From contig CBDDBH010000031.1 in NCBI GenBank assembly GCA_965225625.1, forward strand, positions 62,001 to 126,000: a DNA stretch of 64,000 nt. The letters are read 5' to 3'. The position numbers and the translations under genes were made by a program. Positions 53,542 to 61,909 of this stretch are shown here, one piece after another. This DNA comes from CBDDBH01 sp965225625 (GTDB lineage: Bacteria > Pseudomonadota > Gammaproteobacteria > JADZEE01). The notes under the pieces were generated by a model that was given only the letters and a program-made list of their open reading frames with translations, was not told the DNA's origin and did not search any database. Position 1 is the stretch's first letter; every line of letters begins with the position of its first letter.

Positions 53542-54279
53542 CTAGGTGGCTGGAGCCTGAGCGGCGAAGAGTTCTTGCGCACGCTCGAGATCATGGGGGA
53601 AATCAACCTCGTTCCATTGCAAACCTTCGACCGACTGGGTCTGCACGACGCCCCTGTCGGCGAGGATTCCAATAGCCCTTAAATACCACCAGCTAAGGCT
53701 GTTCGGCGTTCTCATTAGTTGTTCCAGGACTTTCACGAAAATCTCGCTGCCTTCTCGTAGAAAGCGGGTCATGCCAATGGACTCACCATCTATGGCGCCG
53801 TCAGCCAACGTCTTTCCCACCTCCATCAGTCGGCTGCCATCGAGTTGAACCTTCATGTCGTCGGAGTCATAGCTCGGTTTGCGGTCGATCGCGAGCGTGA
53901 TGGCGGTAGCCGGCGCAGCTAGCAGGGTCTCGCAAACCTTGGGTTCAAACAGCGTGTCACCATTCAACAACACAAACTCCTGGTCCATCTCGTGTCGGAC
54001 CATCCAGCAACTGGCCAGATTGTCAGCGACGTTGTAGAACGGGTTGAAGACGCAGCGGGCCGTCAAGCCTTCAACGTCCAGTTTCTCGACACAACGTTCG
54101 ACAGCCCCCGAACCAAAACCGGTCACAATTACAATGTCGTCGATGCCCGCTTCGTGCAAACTCCGAATCTGGCGTTCAAGCAGTGTCGATGCGCCGATTT
54201 GCAATAAGCATTTAGGAATGCTTTCGGTTAGCGGCAGAAGTCTGGAACCCTGACCCGCGCTGAGGATAATAGCTTTCAT
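53542..54279 (-). CDS. LicC-like nucleotidyltransferase
   Basis: This is a nucleotidyltransferase of 245 residues with the N-terminal signature AIILSAGQGSRLLPLTESIPKCLL, as in sugar-phosphate and phosphocholine (LicC) cytidylyltransferases. The second conserved site is VLLNGDTLFE and the third DFPHDLERAQ. It converges with spt, with nine bases between the stop codons. It is on the same strand as the HAD phosphatase upstream of it (36-base gap), so the two form a small unit. Activation of an alcohol-phosphate for transfer to a lipid head group is a reasonable hypothesis; the substrate is not readable. Confidence 0.8.
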   Translation of the reverse strand: MKAIILSAGQGSRLLPLTESIPKCLLQIGASTLLERQIRSLHEAGIDDIVIVTGFGSGAVERCVEKLDVEGLTARCVFNPFYNVADNLASCWMVRHEMDQEFVLLNGDTLFEPKVCETLLAAPATAITLAIDRKPSYDSDDMKVQLDGSRLMEVGKTLADGAIDGESIGMTRFLREGSEIFVKVLEQLMRTPNSLSWWYLRAIGILADRGVVQTQSVEGLQWNEVDFPHDLERAQELFAAQAPAT

Positions 54280-54315
54280 ATCAAGTGTTCATATTGAATA
54301 AGATCCGGGGACATT

Positions 54316-55027
54316 TTACAGCCGTGAATTCCAATCAACGATGCTGATACCTTCACGCAATGCACATGTTTTCAACTGTTTCGTGGGATTGACCGCAACC
54401 GCTTGGTCGGCCCAGCGCAGCAACGGCAAATCGACATGATGATCACTGTAGGCAATCACCTGATAGCGTTCTTTCAGCTGAGGTAACGCATCCGCTAGCT
54501 GCTGCAGTTTAACCGTTCCCCTGCAATTCTCGCCGCTAATTGTGCCGGTTAATCGATCATCGGCCCACGTCGTTTTGGTCGCCACCACTTTATCGAAGCC
54601 CAGCTGCTTGGCAAAATCATTCGCGTAAAGCGAAGCTCGCGGTCGCTAAGACCAATAAATCTCCGGCGGCTTTATGCTTTGCAATAGCCTCCACGGCACC
54701 CTGGCGCAGGCATTGTGTAACCCAACGTTCTACAAACGGAATCACGAATGACGACACTTGCTTACGGGACGCACCTTTGAGAATCGCCTGCAGCATAATC
54801 TCTTTTAGACGTCCTCGAGTCACAAGGCCGATTTTATAAAGTAGCGCGGCACCCAGGATAGTGAACGTATGGACAAATTTTCGTCGATCCGCGCTTGCGA
54901 CATACAAAACAAATGGCGTGTACGTTCCCCTGACGGCAATCGTTCCATCTAAATCAAAGATAGCGGCGGTGCTGGCGTGCACACCTTGGCGCTGAGCATT
55001 TGGTCTCGAAACTCCTGTGGAGACCAT
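54316..55027 (-). pseudogene. HAD-IB family phosphatase, frameshifted
   Basis: This is a SerB-like HAD-IB phosphatase split by a frameshift. The N-terminal part (ATG at 55027) has the nucleophile motif FDLDGT and runs to LVLATASFA, then stops at a TGA near 54616. The C-terminal part continues in another frame with YANDFAKQLGFDKVVATKTTW, the Lys motif GTVKLQQL and the acidic motif YSDHHVDLPLL, ending at 54316. The segment is 712 bases, one more than a multiple of three. Losing one T (or gaining two bases) at the TTTA run (about 54625-54630) restores a 236-237-residue enzyme of normal length. Its place behind the nucleotidyltransferase and sphingolipid genes suggests a role in head-group or alcohol-phosphate metabolism. 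Confidence 0.83.
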
Positions 55028-55440
55028 TCAGCTACCCGCAATGCGCCGTATTTATCATCGCCAAACTCATCGCTATACCAATCATATGGGTCCGGCTCTG
55101 GTTGCCCGTACGCTTATTACGCTGCTTTCTCCATCGCGCTTCGCTCGCGTTAGGTCATTAGTGCAACAGTCCCGACGAACTTGTCCGCTTTATATCGGTT
55201 ACGCGAGTGGATGATACCCTACGGGCTCAGACCACTAAACACGTGGCCGCAGATAACGCGCTGGCAACACAGATCGGCAGCCACGTTCTGCGAGCAAAAC
55301 TGCAGCATCAACAAGCCCATGGCGAAGTTAACATTTGCGATGCAGCGAGGGGTGCCAGTTACATTTTGACAACCAGGGGATTATCCTGCTCGCCTCATAC
55401 AGCGGCGTGAAAACCCGATCCTCAAGCTGGAAACGATTAG
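55028..55440. other. intergenic region upstream of lptF
   Basis: I see no gene in these 413 bases. The small open frames do not resemble protein. The genes on either side are divergent, so promoters are expected. A TTGACA box at 55366-55371 is present but has no good -10 at 16-18 bases. Confidence 0.5.
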
Positions 55441-56568
55441 TTGATCATAGACCGCTACATTGTGCGTGAAGTAGTCAAACCGTTGCTGACTATCACGGCG
55501 ATCTTACTAATAATTTTCGTCGGATACAGTAGCGGCCGGTATCTATCCGACGCCGTCAACGGCTTATTGCCGGTGAACACGTTGGCGTCGTTAATAATGC
55601 TAAGAGCGGCTATCGCCTCAGAGGTATTGCTACCGGTCGCGCTGTATCTTTCGGTGGTAATCGGTCTGGGTCGGTTGGACGCTGATCACGAAATCACCGC
55701 GCTGGTAGCCTGTGGTATCGGTACAAAACGAGTGTATCGCGTGGTTTTCTTTATATCGCTGCTGCTGGCCGCGGTTGTCGCGCTTCTGTCTCTGTATGGA
55801 CGACCGTTGGCCTACGAGCAAAGTTACTGGCTGCAGGCGCGCGCGGATGCCGAGATTGATTTTGATAAACTGGAAGCAGGCAGCTTTTACTCCAGCGAAC
55901 ACCGACAACGAACGCTCTTCGTTGAAGACATTGAGCACGAGCACGGTCGCATGCAGGGCATTTTCATGCGCAGCGAGCGAGACGGAATGGTTCGCATTAC
56001 GCGCGGTGAAGAGGGCTATCAGTTAATAGATCCCGTGTCCGCGCGACAATCGTTGGTCCTATTGGATGCCCACGTTTATGAACTGCGGCTCAATGGAACG
56101 AAGGATAAGCTTGGGACGTTTGGCGAACTTACCGTATATCTAAAAGAACCCGAACCGGTAACAGTCGGTTACAAGCGCAAAGCGGCACCAACCCTGGAGC
56201 TGACCGGTTCGGCGGCACCAGCGGATATAGCGGAGTTGCAGTGGCGCTTTTCGACACCGATATCGACACTGCTGCTCGGATTCCTGGGTGTGCTGATGAG
56301 TCGCTCCGCGCGCGGGCGCAGCAGGTACACGAAAACGTTAGCGGCAATAGTAATATACGCGGTGTATTACAACACCAGTGCTATGGCCAAGACATGGGTA
56401 CAAACGGGCGTGGTCGGCACCTTCCCCGGGATCTGGTGGGTACAGATGCTACTCGCGACGTTGGTTTTGTGGGCCATAGTTCAACCAAGACAAATGATGA
56501 AGCAACGGCGCAGTAATCGTGCAGCTCAGCTGGCTGGGCAATCGCCGACAAAGCCTGGAAATGAGTGA
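55441..56568 (+). CDS. lptF: LPS export ABC transporter permease LptF
   Basis: LptF is one of the two permeases of the LptB2FG transporter that extracts lipopolysaccharide from the inner membrane. The 375-residue protein starts at a TTG (55441), giving the usual N-terminus MIIDRYIVREVVKPLL. It has six transmembrane segments with a periplasmic beta-jellyroll domain between the third and fourth (about 130-260). LVACGIGTKRVYRVVF is the cytoplasmic coupling region. Its stop is 15 bases before lptG. It follows the sphingolipid locus rather than the divergent pepA gene found next to lptFG in many relatives. Confidence 0.93.
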   Translation: MIIDRYIVREVVKPLLTITAILLIIFVGYSSGRYLSDAVNGLLPVNTLASLIMLRAAIASEVLLPVALYLSVVIGLGRLDADHEITALVACGIGTKRVYRVVFFISLLLAAVVALLSLYGRPLAYEQSYWLQARADAEIDFDKLEAGSFYSSEHRQRTLFVEDIEHEHGRMQGIFMRSERDGMVRITRGEEGYQLIDPVSARQSLVLLDAHVYELRLNGTKDKLGTFGELTVYLKEPEPVTVGYKRKAAPTLELTGSAAPADIAELQWRFSTPISTLLLGFLGVLMSRSARGRSRYTKTLAAIVIYAVYYNTSAMAKTWVQTGVVGTFPGIWWVQMLLATLVLWAIVQPRQMMKQRRSNRAAQLAGQSPTKPGNE

Positions 56569-56583
56569 AGTAGCCGTGAGCCA

Positions 56584-57657
56584 ATGATCACTCTCGACCG
56601 CTACATACGCGCGACTATTCTCAAGGGCTTCGTGCTGGTAATGATGCTGCTCCTGTGCGTCTTCAGTTTTCTCGATTTCGTAGAGGAGTTGCACGATACC
56701 GGTACAGGTTATTACGGCTTGACCGACGCAATGGTCTACGTGCTGCTGACACTGCCCGAACGCGGCCTGGTGCTGGTACCAATAACGGCTTTGTTGGGCT
56801 GCCTGTTAGGCATGGGCGGACTCAGTCATAACAACGAACTGGTCGCGATGAGAGCCGCCGGAGTGTCCACCCGCCGTATCGGCTGGTCAGCCCTGAAGAC
56901 CGGTCTACTGCTGATGGTCGCGGTGGTGATACTGGCCGAATTTGTCGTCCCGAAGATGGCCCAGTACGCATGGCGACAACGCAACCTGACCATGTCCGGC
57001 GATATCAGTTTTCGCACAGAAAGCGGCAACAGTTTCTGGTTTCGAGACGGCCAGCGCTTCATTCGCGTCCGCGACATGGTCTACGGGCGCATTCCCACTC
57101 ACATAGAGATATATGAGTTCGACGAAACCGGCGAACTCAAGGAGTTTACCCACGCGGCCGCGGCCGAACGTGACCCAAACGGAGACTGGTTGTTAAAAGA
57201 CGTCAAACAAAAGCGCATCACCGGTACGAAGATAACGGCAAAGCAGTTACCCGAGCTGAAGTGGGAGTCTTTCTTGAGTCCGGAACAAGGTGCTGTTATG
57301 GAACTGGACGTTGACCGGCTTGCGCCATCGGATCTTTACTATTACGCGCGTGATCTGCGTTCCCGCGGACAAAATGCAGAGCGCTACGACTTGGCGCTGT
57401 GGCGCAAAATCAGCATCCCACTGTCCACCGGTGCAATGATTCTTATCGCTATCCCATTTGTGTTCGGGGTGCTGAAATTGGCCGGCACTGGTCAGCGCGT
57501 GATGGCCGGCTCAGGGGTTGGAACCGCCTATTATCTGGGCGACCAGATCACGGCGCAGGCTGGGTTATTACTAGGGTTGAACCCGGCACTGACGGCAACC
57601 GCACCGGTACTACTGCTGCTGCTGGTTGCTCTGTGGTTGTTGCGACACATCGACTAA
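56584..57657 (+). CDS. lptG: LPS export ABC transporter permease LptG
   Basis: LptG is the partner permease of LptF. The 357-residue protein has the same topology: three helices, a periplasmic jellyroll domain (about 120-260) and three helices. The start ITLDRYIRATILKGFVLVMMLL and the AMRAAGVSTRRIGWSALK coupling segment match the family. The last helices are in ISIPLSTGAMILIAIPFVFGVLK. It lies 15 bases downstream of lptF and is surely co-transcribed. The ATPase gene lptB is not in the window. Confidence 0.94.
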   Translation: MITLDRYIRATILKGFVLVMMLLLCVFSFLDFVEELHDTGTGYYGLTDAMVYVLLTLPERGLVLVPITALLGCLLGMGGLSHNNELVAMRAAGVSTRRIGWSALKTGLLLMVAVVILAEFVVPKMAQYAWRQRNLTMSGDISFRTESGNSFWFRDGQRFIRVRDMVYGRIPTHIEIYEFDETGELKEFTHAAAAERDPNGDWLLKDVKQKRITGTKITAKQLPELKWESFLSPEQGAVMELDVDRLAPSDLYYYARDLRSRGQNAERYDLALWRKISIPLSTGAMILIAIPFVFGVLKLAGTGQRVMAGSGVGTAYYLGDQITAQAGLLLGLNPALTATAPVLLLLLVALWLLRHID

Positions 57658-57744
57658 GCAAGCAGATTGAATGACTATTGCAGGCTATCACGAACCCGCG
57701 GGTACCATTGCAAGCTTCGGCTGGGCGCGTGGGCTGCGACAGCG

Positions 57745-58539
57745 ATGACCTCGCCGCCCGCGTTCACCGCGCTAGTCCTGGCTGCCAGCCGCGGACCCAC
57801 TGATCCGGTGGCGGCGGCGGCCGGCAGGAGCCACAAAGCGATGGTGGAGGTCGTCGGGATTGCCATGCTGGACCGTGTACTGGGCGCCGTCGCTGCAAGC
57901 GCCAGTGTCGCGAAAATCGTTCTTCTTATCGAAGATTCAGTCAATATGGCCGAGCTACCGGGTGCACAAAACCTGATTGCCAACGGTAACTGCCAGCGTA
58001 TGGCCAGCGACACCACCCCGGCGCGGAGCGTCCTTGCAGCTTTTGATAAGTTCTCGGACGACTTACCGATACTGGTACTGACCGGTGATCATCCTCTGCT
58101 GACACCAGCAATTATCGACCATTTCTGCCGCAACGCGGGATCCGACTGCGATGTTGGAGTTGGACTGGCGTCGGCGCAGCTGGTATTTGATGCGTATCCA
58201 AACGCCGTCCGTACGTTGTTGGCATTTCAAGATGGACCATTTTGCGGCTGCAATTTATTCGCACTTAATTCACGTGAGGCTCAGCGGGTAGTTACATTCT
58301 GGACCCAGGTTGAAAGTGCTCGCAAACATCCCTGGCGGCTCATGAGGAAGCTCGGAATCGGTCCGCTGCTTCGATATTGGCTGGGAGCACTGTCATTGAC
58401 CGATGCAATGCATCACGCATCCGCGAAGTTAGGTCTGACGGTGAAGGCAGTACCCATGCCGTTCGCCGAAGCCGCGATCGACGTGGATAAACCCGCAGAT
58501 CTGCAATTGGCCAACGAAATCATCAGGGCACGGGGCTGA
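57745..58539 (+). CDS. MobA-like NTP transferase domain protein
   Basis: This is a nucleotidyltransferase-fold protein of 264 residues from the ATG at 57745. The open frame reaches a TTG at 57667, which is unlikely as a start. The N-terminus has ALVLAASRGPTDPVAAAAGRSHKAMVEV, similar to MobA-type NTP transferases, followed by VLTGDHPLLTPAIIDHF, the metal-binding Asp region. A C-terminal EAAIDVDKPADLQLA is typical of the family. The substrate is unknown. It lies between lptG and an LpxO-like hydroxylase gene on the same strand, so an envelope-glycolipid role is plausible but unproven. Confidence 0.75.
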   Translation: MTSPPAFTALVLAASRGPTDPVAAAAGRSHKAMVEVVGIAMLDRVLGAVAASASVAKIVLLIEDSVNMAELPGAQNLIANGNCQRMASDTTPARSVLAAFDKFSDDLPILVLTGDHPLLTPAIIDHFCRNAGSDCDVGVGLASAQLVFDAYPNAVRTLLAFQDGPFCGCNLFALNSREAQRVVTFWTQVESARKHPWRLMRKLGIGPLLRYWLGALSLTDAMHHASAKLGLTVKAVPMPFAEAAIDVDKPADLQLANEIIRARG

Positions 58540-58625
58540 GCCCCGAAAATTGACCACCTATCAGCAATCCCAGAAAATGCCGTTGTGATCTCGAACGTGC
58601 GCAAGACAAACACACGCGTGAAAAC

Positions 58626-59447
58626 GTGAATCACCTGTCACAGTTGCGAGGCTTTCGACGCCGTTATGTAAAGCAATATGGCAAGCGTCTGGTCTGGGCA
58701 TTAGACCGCTTCATTGCCGGACAATCGCGAATCGGCGATCAAGCGGTTTTCGACAATGCGATGTTTTCATGGACGCAGCTGTTAGAAACTCACTGGCAGG
58801 CGATCCGAACCGAACTCGACGCGGTGTTGGTTAATCCGGAACAAATTCCGGCATTCCATCAAGTCTCCCCCGACCAGGCGAGAATCTCAAAAGGTGACAA
58901 TTGGAAGACGTTCGTACTCTACGGATTCGGCACTCAAATCCAAAGCAATACCCGTCGCTGCCCGGAAACCGTTCGAATCCTCAAGAAAATCCCGGGGCTG
59001 CAGAACGCGTGGTTTTCAATTCTGGCGCCGGGATATCACATACCGCCTCATCGCGGGGTAACCAAGGGGCTTCTGCGTTGTCATTTGGCACTCATGGTGC
59101 CGCCCCAGCCTGAGCGATGTCGGATCCGGGTTGGCGACCAGATCTGTCACTGGCAAAACGGCAAGTGCCTGGTGTTTGACGATACTTACGAGCATGAGGT
59201 CTGGAACGACACTGACGAGCAACGGGTGGTCTTGTTTTTGGACATAGAACGCCCGTTGCGACTGGCGGGACGCCTGGTGAGTGCAGCCTTGCTGCGCGCC
59301 ATACAATGGACCGCCTACGTTAAAGACGCTCGCAAAAATTTGACTGATTGGGAACAGCGAGTCGAAGCGGCCGCGCTGCAAGCCGAAAGTTTCCACCTGG
59401 GAGCGCAGTTCGACGAAAATCGTAGCGATCGCAACAAGAGTCCGTGA
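58626..59447 (+). CDS. Aspartyl/asparaginyl beta-hydroxylase family dioxygenase (LpxO-like)
   Basis: This is an iron and 2-oxoglutarate dependent dioxygenase of the aspartyl/asparaginyl beta-hydroxylase family, 273 residues, with a GTG start at 58626. Iron-ligand histidines are in PPHRGVTKGLLRCHLAL and DDTYEHEVWNDTDEQRVVLFLD, and RVVLFLDIERP supplies the 2-oxoglutarate arginine. The best-known envelope member is LpxO, which hydroxylates the secondary fatty acid of lipid A. The position beside lptD and lptFG makes a lipid substrate attractive, including a sphingolipid acyl chain. No transmembrane helix is obvious. Confidence 0.82.
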   Translation: MNHLSQLRGFRRRYVKQYGKRLVWALDRFIAGQSRIGDQAVFDNAMFSWTQLLETHWQAIRTELDAVLVNPEQIPAFHQVSPDQARISKGDNWKTFVLYGFGTQIQSNTRRCPETVRILKKIPGLQNAWFSILAPGYHIPPHRGVTKGLLRCHLALMVPPQPERCRIRVGDQICHWQNGKCLVFDDTYEHEVWNDTDEQRVVLFLDIERPLRLAGRLVSAALLRAIQWTAYVKDARKNLTDWEQRVEAAALQAESFHLGAQFDENRSDRNKSP

Positions 59448-59513
59448 CCCGCGAAGCGACCAAAACGCCCCAGATACTCTCTCAAACCGGCGTCGATCCT
59501 CGGTGATTTACGC

Positions 59514-59519
59514 TACAAT
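59514..59519 (+). promoter_or_regulatory. candidate -10 box of lptD
   Basis: TACAAT lies 36 bases before the lptD GTG start. No convincing -35 is seen at 16-18 bases upstream, so this is tentative. Confidence 0.3.
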
Positions 59520-59555
59520 GGCGGAAATAAGATCAAGATGTAAGTTATAGCGCTA

Positions 59556-61814
59556 GTGAAACTGCCGAGATCAGGACTGCCATTCGTCCTCGCAAGCATC
59601 CTTGCGTGCTACAACTGCGCTGCCAGCGACATCGATAGCGACGTACTCTGGGCTCTGTGCCCAGCCGACCTGGTTACACCCAGACAACCATCCTGGAGCG
59701 AGCCCGATCAAGAGGCTGGCAGCACCGAGATCCGCTCCGATCAGGCTGAGTTGCGCAAGCAGGGTGTGCAAGTATTGAGCGCTAACGTCGAGGTAATCCA
59801 GCACAATCGCGCAGTGGCCGCCGACTCAGTGACCTATGACGAAGCAAAATCCACGCTGACCGTTGAAGGCAATGCGCGTTACTGGGATAGCAGCCTGTAT
59901 TGGAACGGCCTGCGCGGCGAGCTCGCCTTGGATGAGGACTTTGCGAAGTTCGAAAGCGGCGACTATAGACTGCTGTCGCGCCGCGGACACGGCCACGCCG
60001 AATTAATCGCGGTTGACAATGCCGAGCACGTTGATCGATTACAAAACGTCAATTACACCACATGTTCGTCAACTTCGGCGTCCCCCAATTGGACCTTGGC
60101 TGCCAAGCACTTGAAGCTCGATCACAATAGCAATTGGGGTCGCGCGACCGGCGTTACACTTAAAGTTCGCGACGTACCGATCATGTATTTGCCGTACATG
60201 AGTTTCCCCATCAGTGACAAACGCAAGTCGGGTTTCCTGGCGCCTAGTTTCGGCACTTCCACAGATTCTGGATATGGCGTACAAACTCCCTATTATTGGA
60301 ATATCGCGCCACGCATGGACGCGACGATTACACCCCGGGTAATGGGTGATCGTGGATTAATGCTGGGCGGCCAGTTCCGTTATTTGCAGGAGCGCGGCCG
60401 AAGTGAAGTAAATTTATCGGTGCTGCCATCAGACGATTTATTCCGCGGCAAATCCCGCTATCTATTGCGCGTGAACCATCAGCAACAGTTCTGGGGCAAC
60501 CGTGCCTACGGCGACATTGACTATAATCTGGTATCGGACAAGGAGTATTTCGAGGACTTCGGTTCCAACCTGGGCGCGAGCAGTACCCGGTTTCTCGAGC
60601 AACGCGGTAGTCTGAGATACGTTCACGATTGGTTCCGGGCATCGGCATTACTGCAAAGTTACCAGGTCGTTGACCGCAGCATCTCGGGTGAGTCGCGCCC
60701 TTACAAGCGCCTGCCGCAGATACTGCTGACTACCCGCACACTCAGCTATAAAGGTCTCAACTTTTATGTTGATTCCGAGTTTGTGTATTTTGAGCGCGCC
60801 AGTACCGTGGTCGGTGGACGCGTCGATTTACAGCCCCAATTAACCTATCCAGTCATACGGCCGGGATACTTTGTCGTGCCGAAGTTAAAGCTCAAGCATA
60901 CCCAGTACCTGCTCGACCATGTGGAAAGCGGCGAAGACAACCCGGATCGCACCTTGCCCGTGTTCAGCCTCGATGCTGGACTATTCCTGGAACGAGAGTT
61001 TTCGATGTTGAACCGCTCCTGGCTGCAAACCGTGGAACCGCGGATGTTCTACCTCTACGTCCCGGAAACAGACCAGGATGAGCTGCCGCTGTTCGACACT
61101 GGACGTTACGACTTCTCGTTCTCCCAACTGTTCCGCGAAAATCGCTTTTCCGGTCGCGACCGCGTTGGCGACGCAAATCAAATGGCACTGGCGGTCACTA
61201 CGCGGTTCATCGAGCACGGAACTGGGCGGGAGCGGTTTCGGGCCAGCCTTGGACAACTTTACTACTTCCACGATCGCGAGGTAACGCTTCCCGATCGCGA
61301 AATGGACACAGACAGCGCCTCGGAATTGATCGCGGAATTGGCCGGACAGATCTCCAATAGTTGGTCGGCTGCCGCGGATTTTCAGTGGGATCCGCACGAC
61401 TCCCAGACCCAAAAAATATCGCTCAATCTGCGCTATCGTCCAGACCCCTTTACCGTCCTGAATCTCGGTTATCGCGTACGACGTGAGCGTACGGCCGTTG
61501 GGACATTGGTCGATCGCACGGTCGAGCAAACAGACGTGTCGCTGCGCTGGCCAATCACGCCGAGTTGGAGCGTTATCGGACGCTGGAACTATTCCATCCA
61601 AAGCGCTGAGACGCTGGAATCGGTCGCGGGCATCGAGTACAACAGCTGCTGTTGGGGCATCCGCGCCGCCGCCAGGCGTTTTATAAGCACGTCCACCGGC
61701 TCCTTCGATACCGGCATTTTTCTACAAATCGAGCTCAAGGGTCTCGCTGGGTTTGGCGCCGGCGCGCGCTCTTTCCTGGAACGCAGCGTCCCCGGTTATC
61801 GCGCCGAATTCTGA
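59556..61814 (+). CDS. lptD: LPS-assembly protein LptD
   Basis: LptD is the outer-membrane beta-barrel that, with LptE, inserts lipopolysaccharide into the outer leaflet. The 752-residue protein starts at a GTG (59556) and has a signal sequence with a hydrophobic core at about 8-19. An N-terminal OstA/LptA-like domain is at about 58-175, and a large barrel follows. The four cysteines that form the long-range disulfides in E. coli have counterparts: C35, C170 and the C698-C699 pair (YNSCCW). The C-terminal strand ends in Phe, as expected for Bam-folded barrels. surA follows 95 bases later, the usual order. Confidence 0.94.
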   Translation: MKLPRSGLPFVLASILACYNCAASDIDSDVLWALCPADLVTPRQPSWSEPDQEAGSTEIRSDQAELRKQGVQVLSANVEVIQHNRAVAADSVTYDEAKSTLTVEGNARYWDSSLYWNGLRGELALDEDFAKFESGDYRLLSRRGHGHAELIAVDNAEHVDRLQNVNYTTCSSTSASPNWTLAAKHLKLDHNSNWGRATGVTLKVRDVPIMYLPYMSFPISDKRKSGFLAPSFGTSTDSGYGVQTPYYWNIAPRMDATITPRVMGDRGLMLGGQFRYLQERGRSEVNLSVLPSDDLFRGKSRYLLRVNHQQQFWGNRAYGDIDYNLVSDKEYFEDFGSNLGASSTRFLEQRGSLRYVHDWFRASALLQSYQVVDRSISGESRPYKRLPQILLTTRTLSYKGLNFYVDSEFVYFERASTVVGGRVDLQPQLTYPVIRPGYFVVPKLKLKHTQYLLDHVESGEDNPDRTLPVFSLDAGLFLEREFSMLNRSWLQTVEPRMFYLYVPETDQDELPLFDTGRYDFSFSQLFRENRFSGRDRVGDANQMALAVTTRFIEHGTGRERFRASLGQLYYFHDREVTLPDREMDTDSASELIAELAGQISNSWSAAADFQWDPHDSQTQKISLNLRYRPDPFTVLNLGYRVRRERTAVGTLVDRTVEQTDVSLRWPITPSWSVIGRWNYSIQSAETLESVAGIEYNSCCWGIRAAARRFISTSTGSFDTGIFLQIELKGLAGFGAGARSFLERSVPGYRAEF

Positions 61815-61909
61815 AGCCACGGCGCGATCTCCCAGTACCAGGTGGACAGCACAAGGTCACCTGAGCGGTAAAAATTTCATCCCAGTTTTGGTATCCTGCC
61901 ACCCGCGTC

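Noticed and set aside
55366..55371. TTGACA upstream of lptF as its promoter
   Set aside because: No acceptable -10 lies at 16-18 bases, so only the box is noted.
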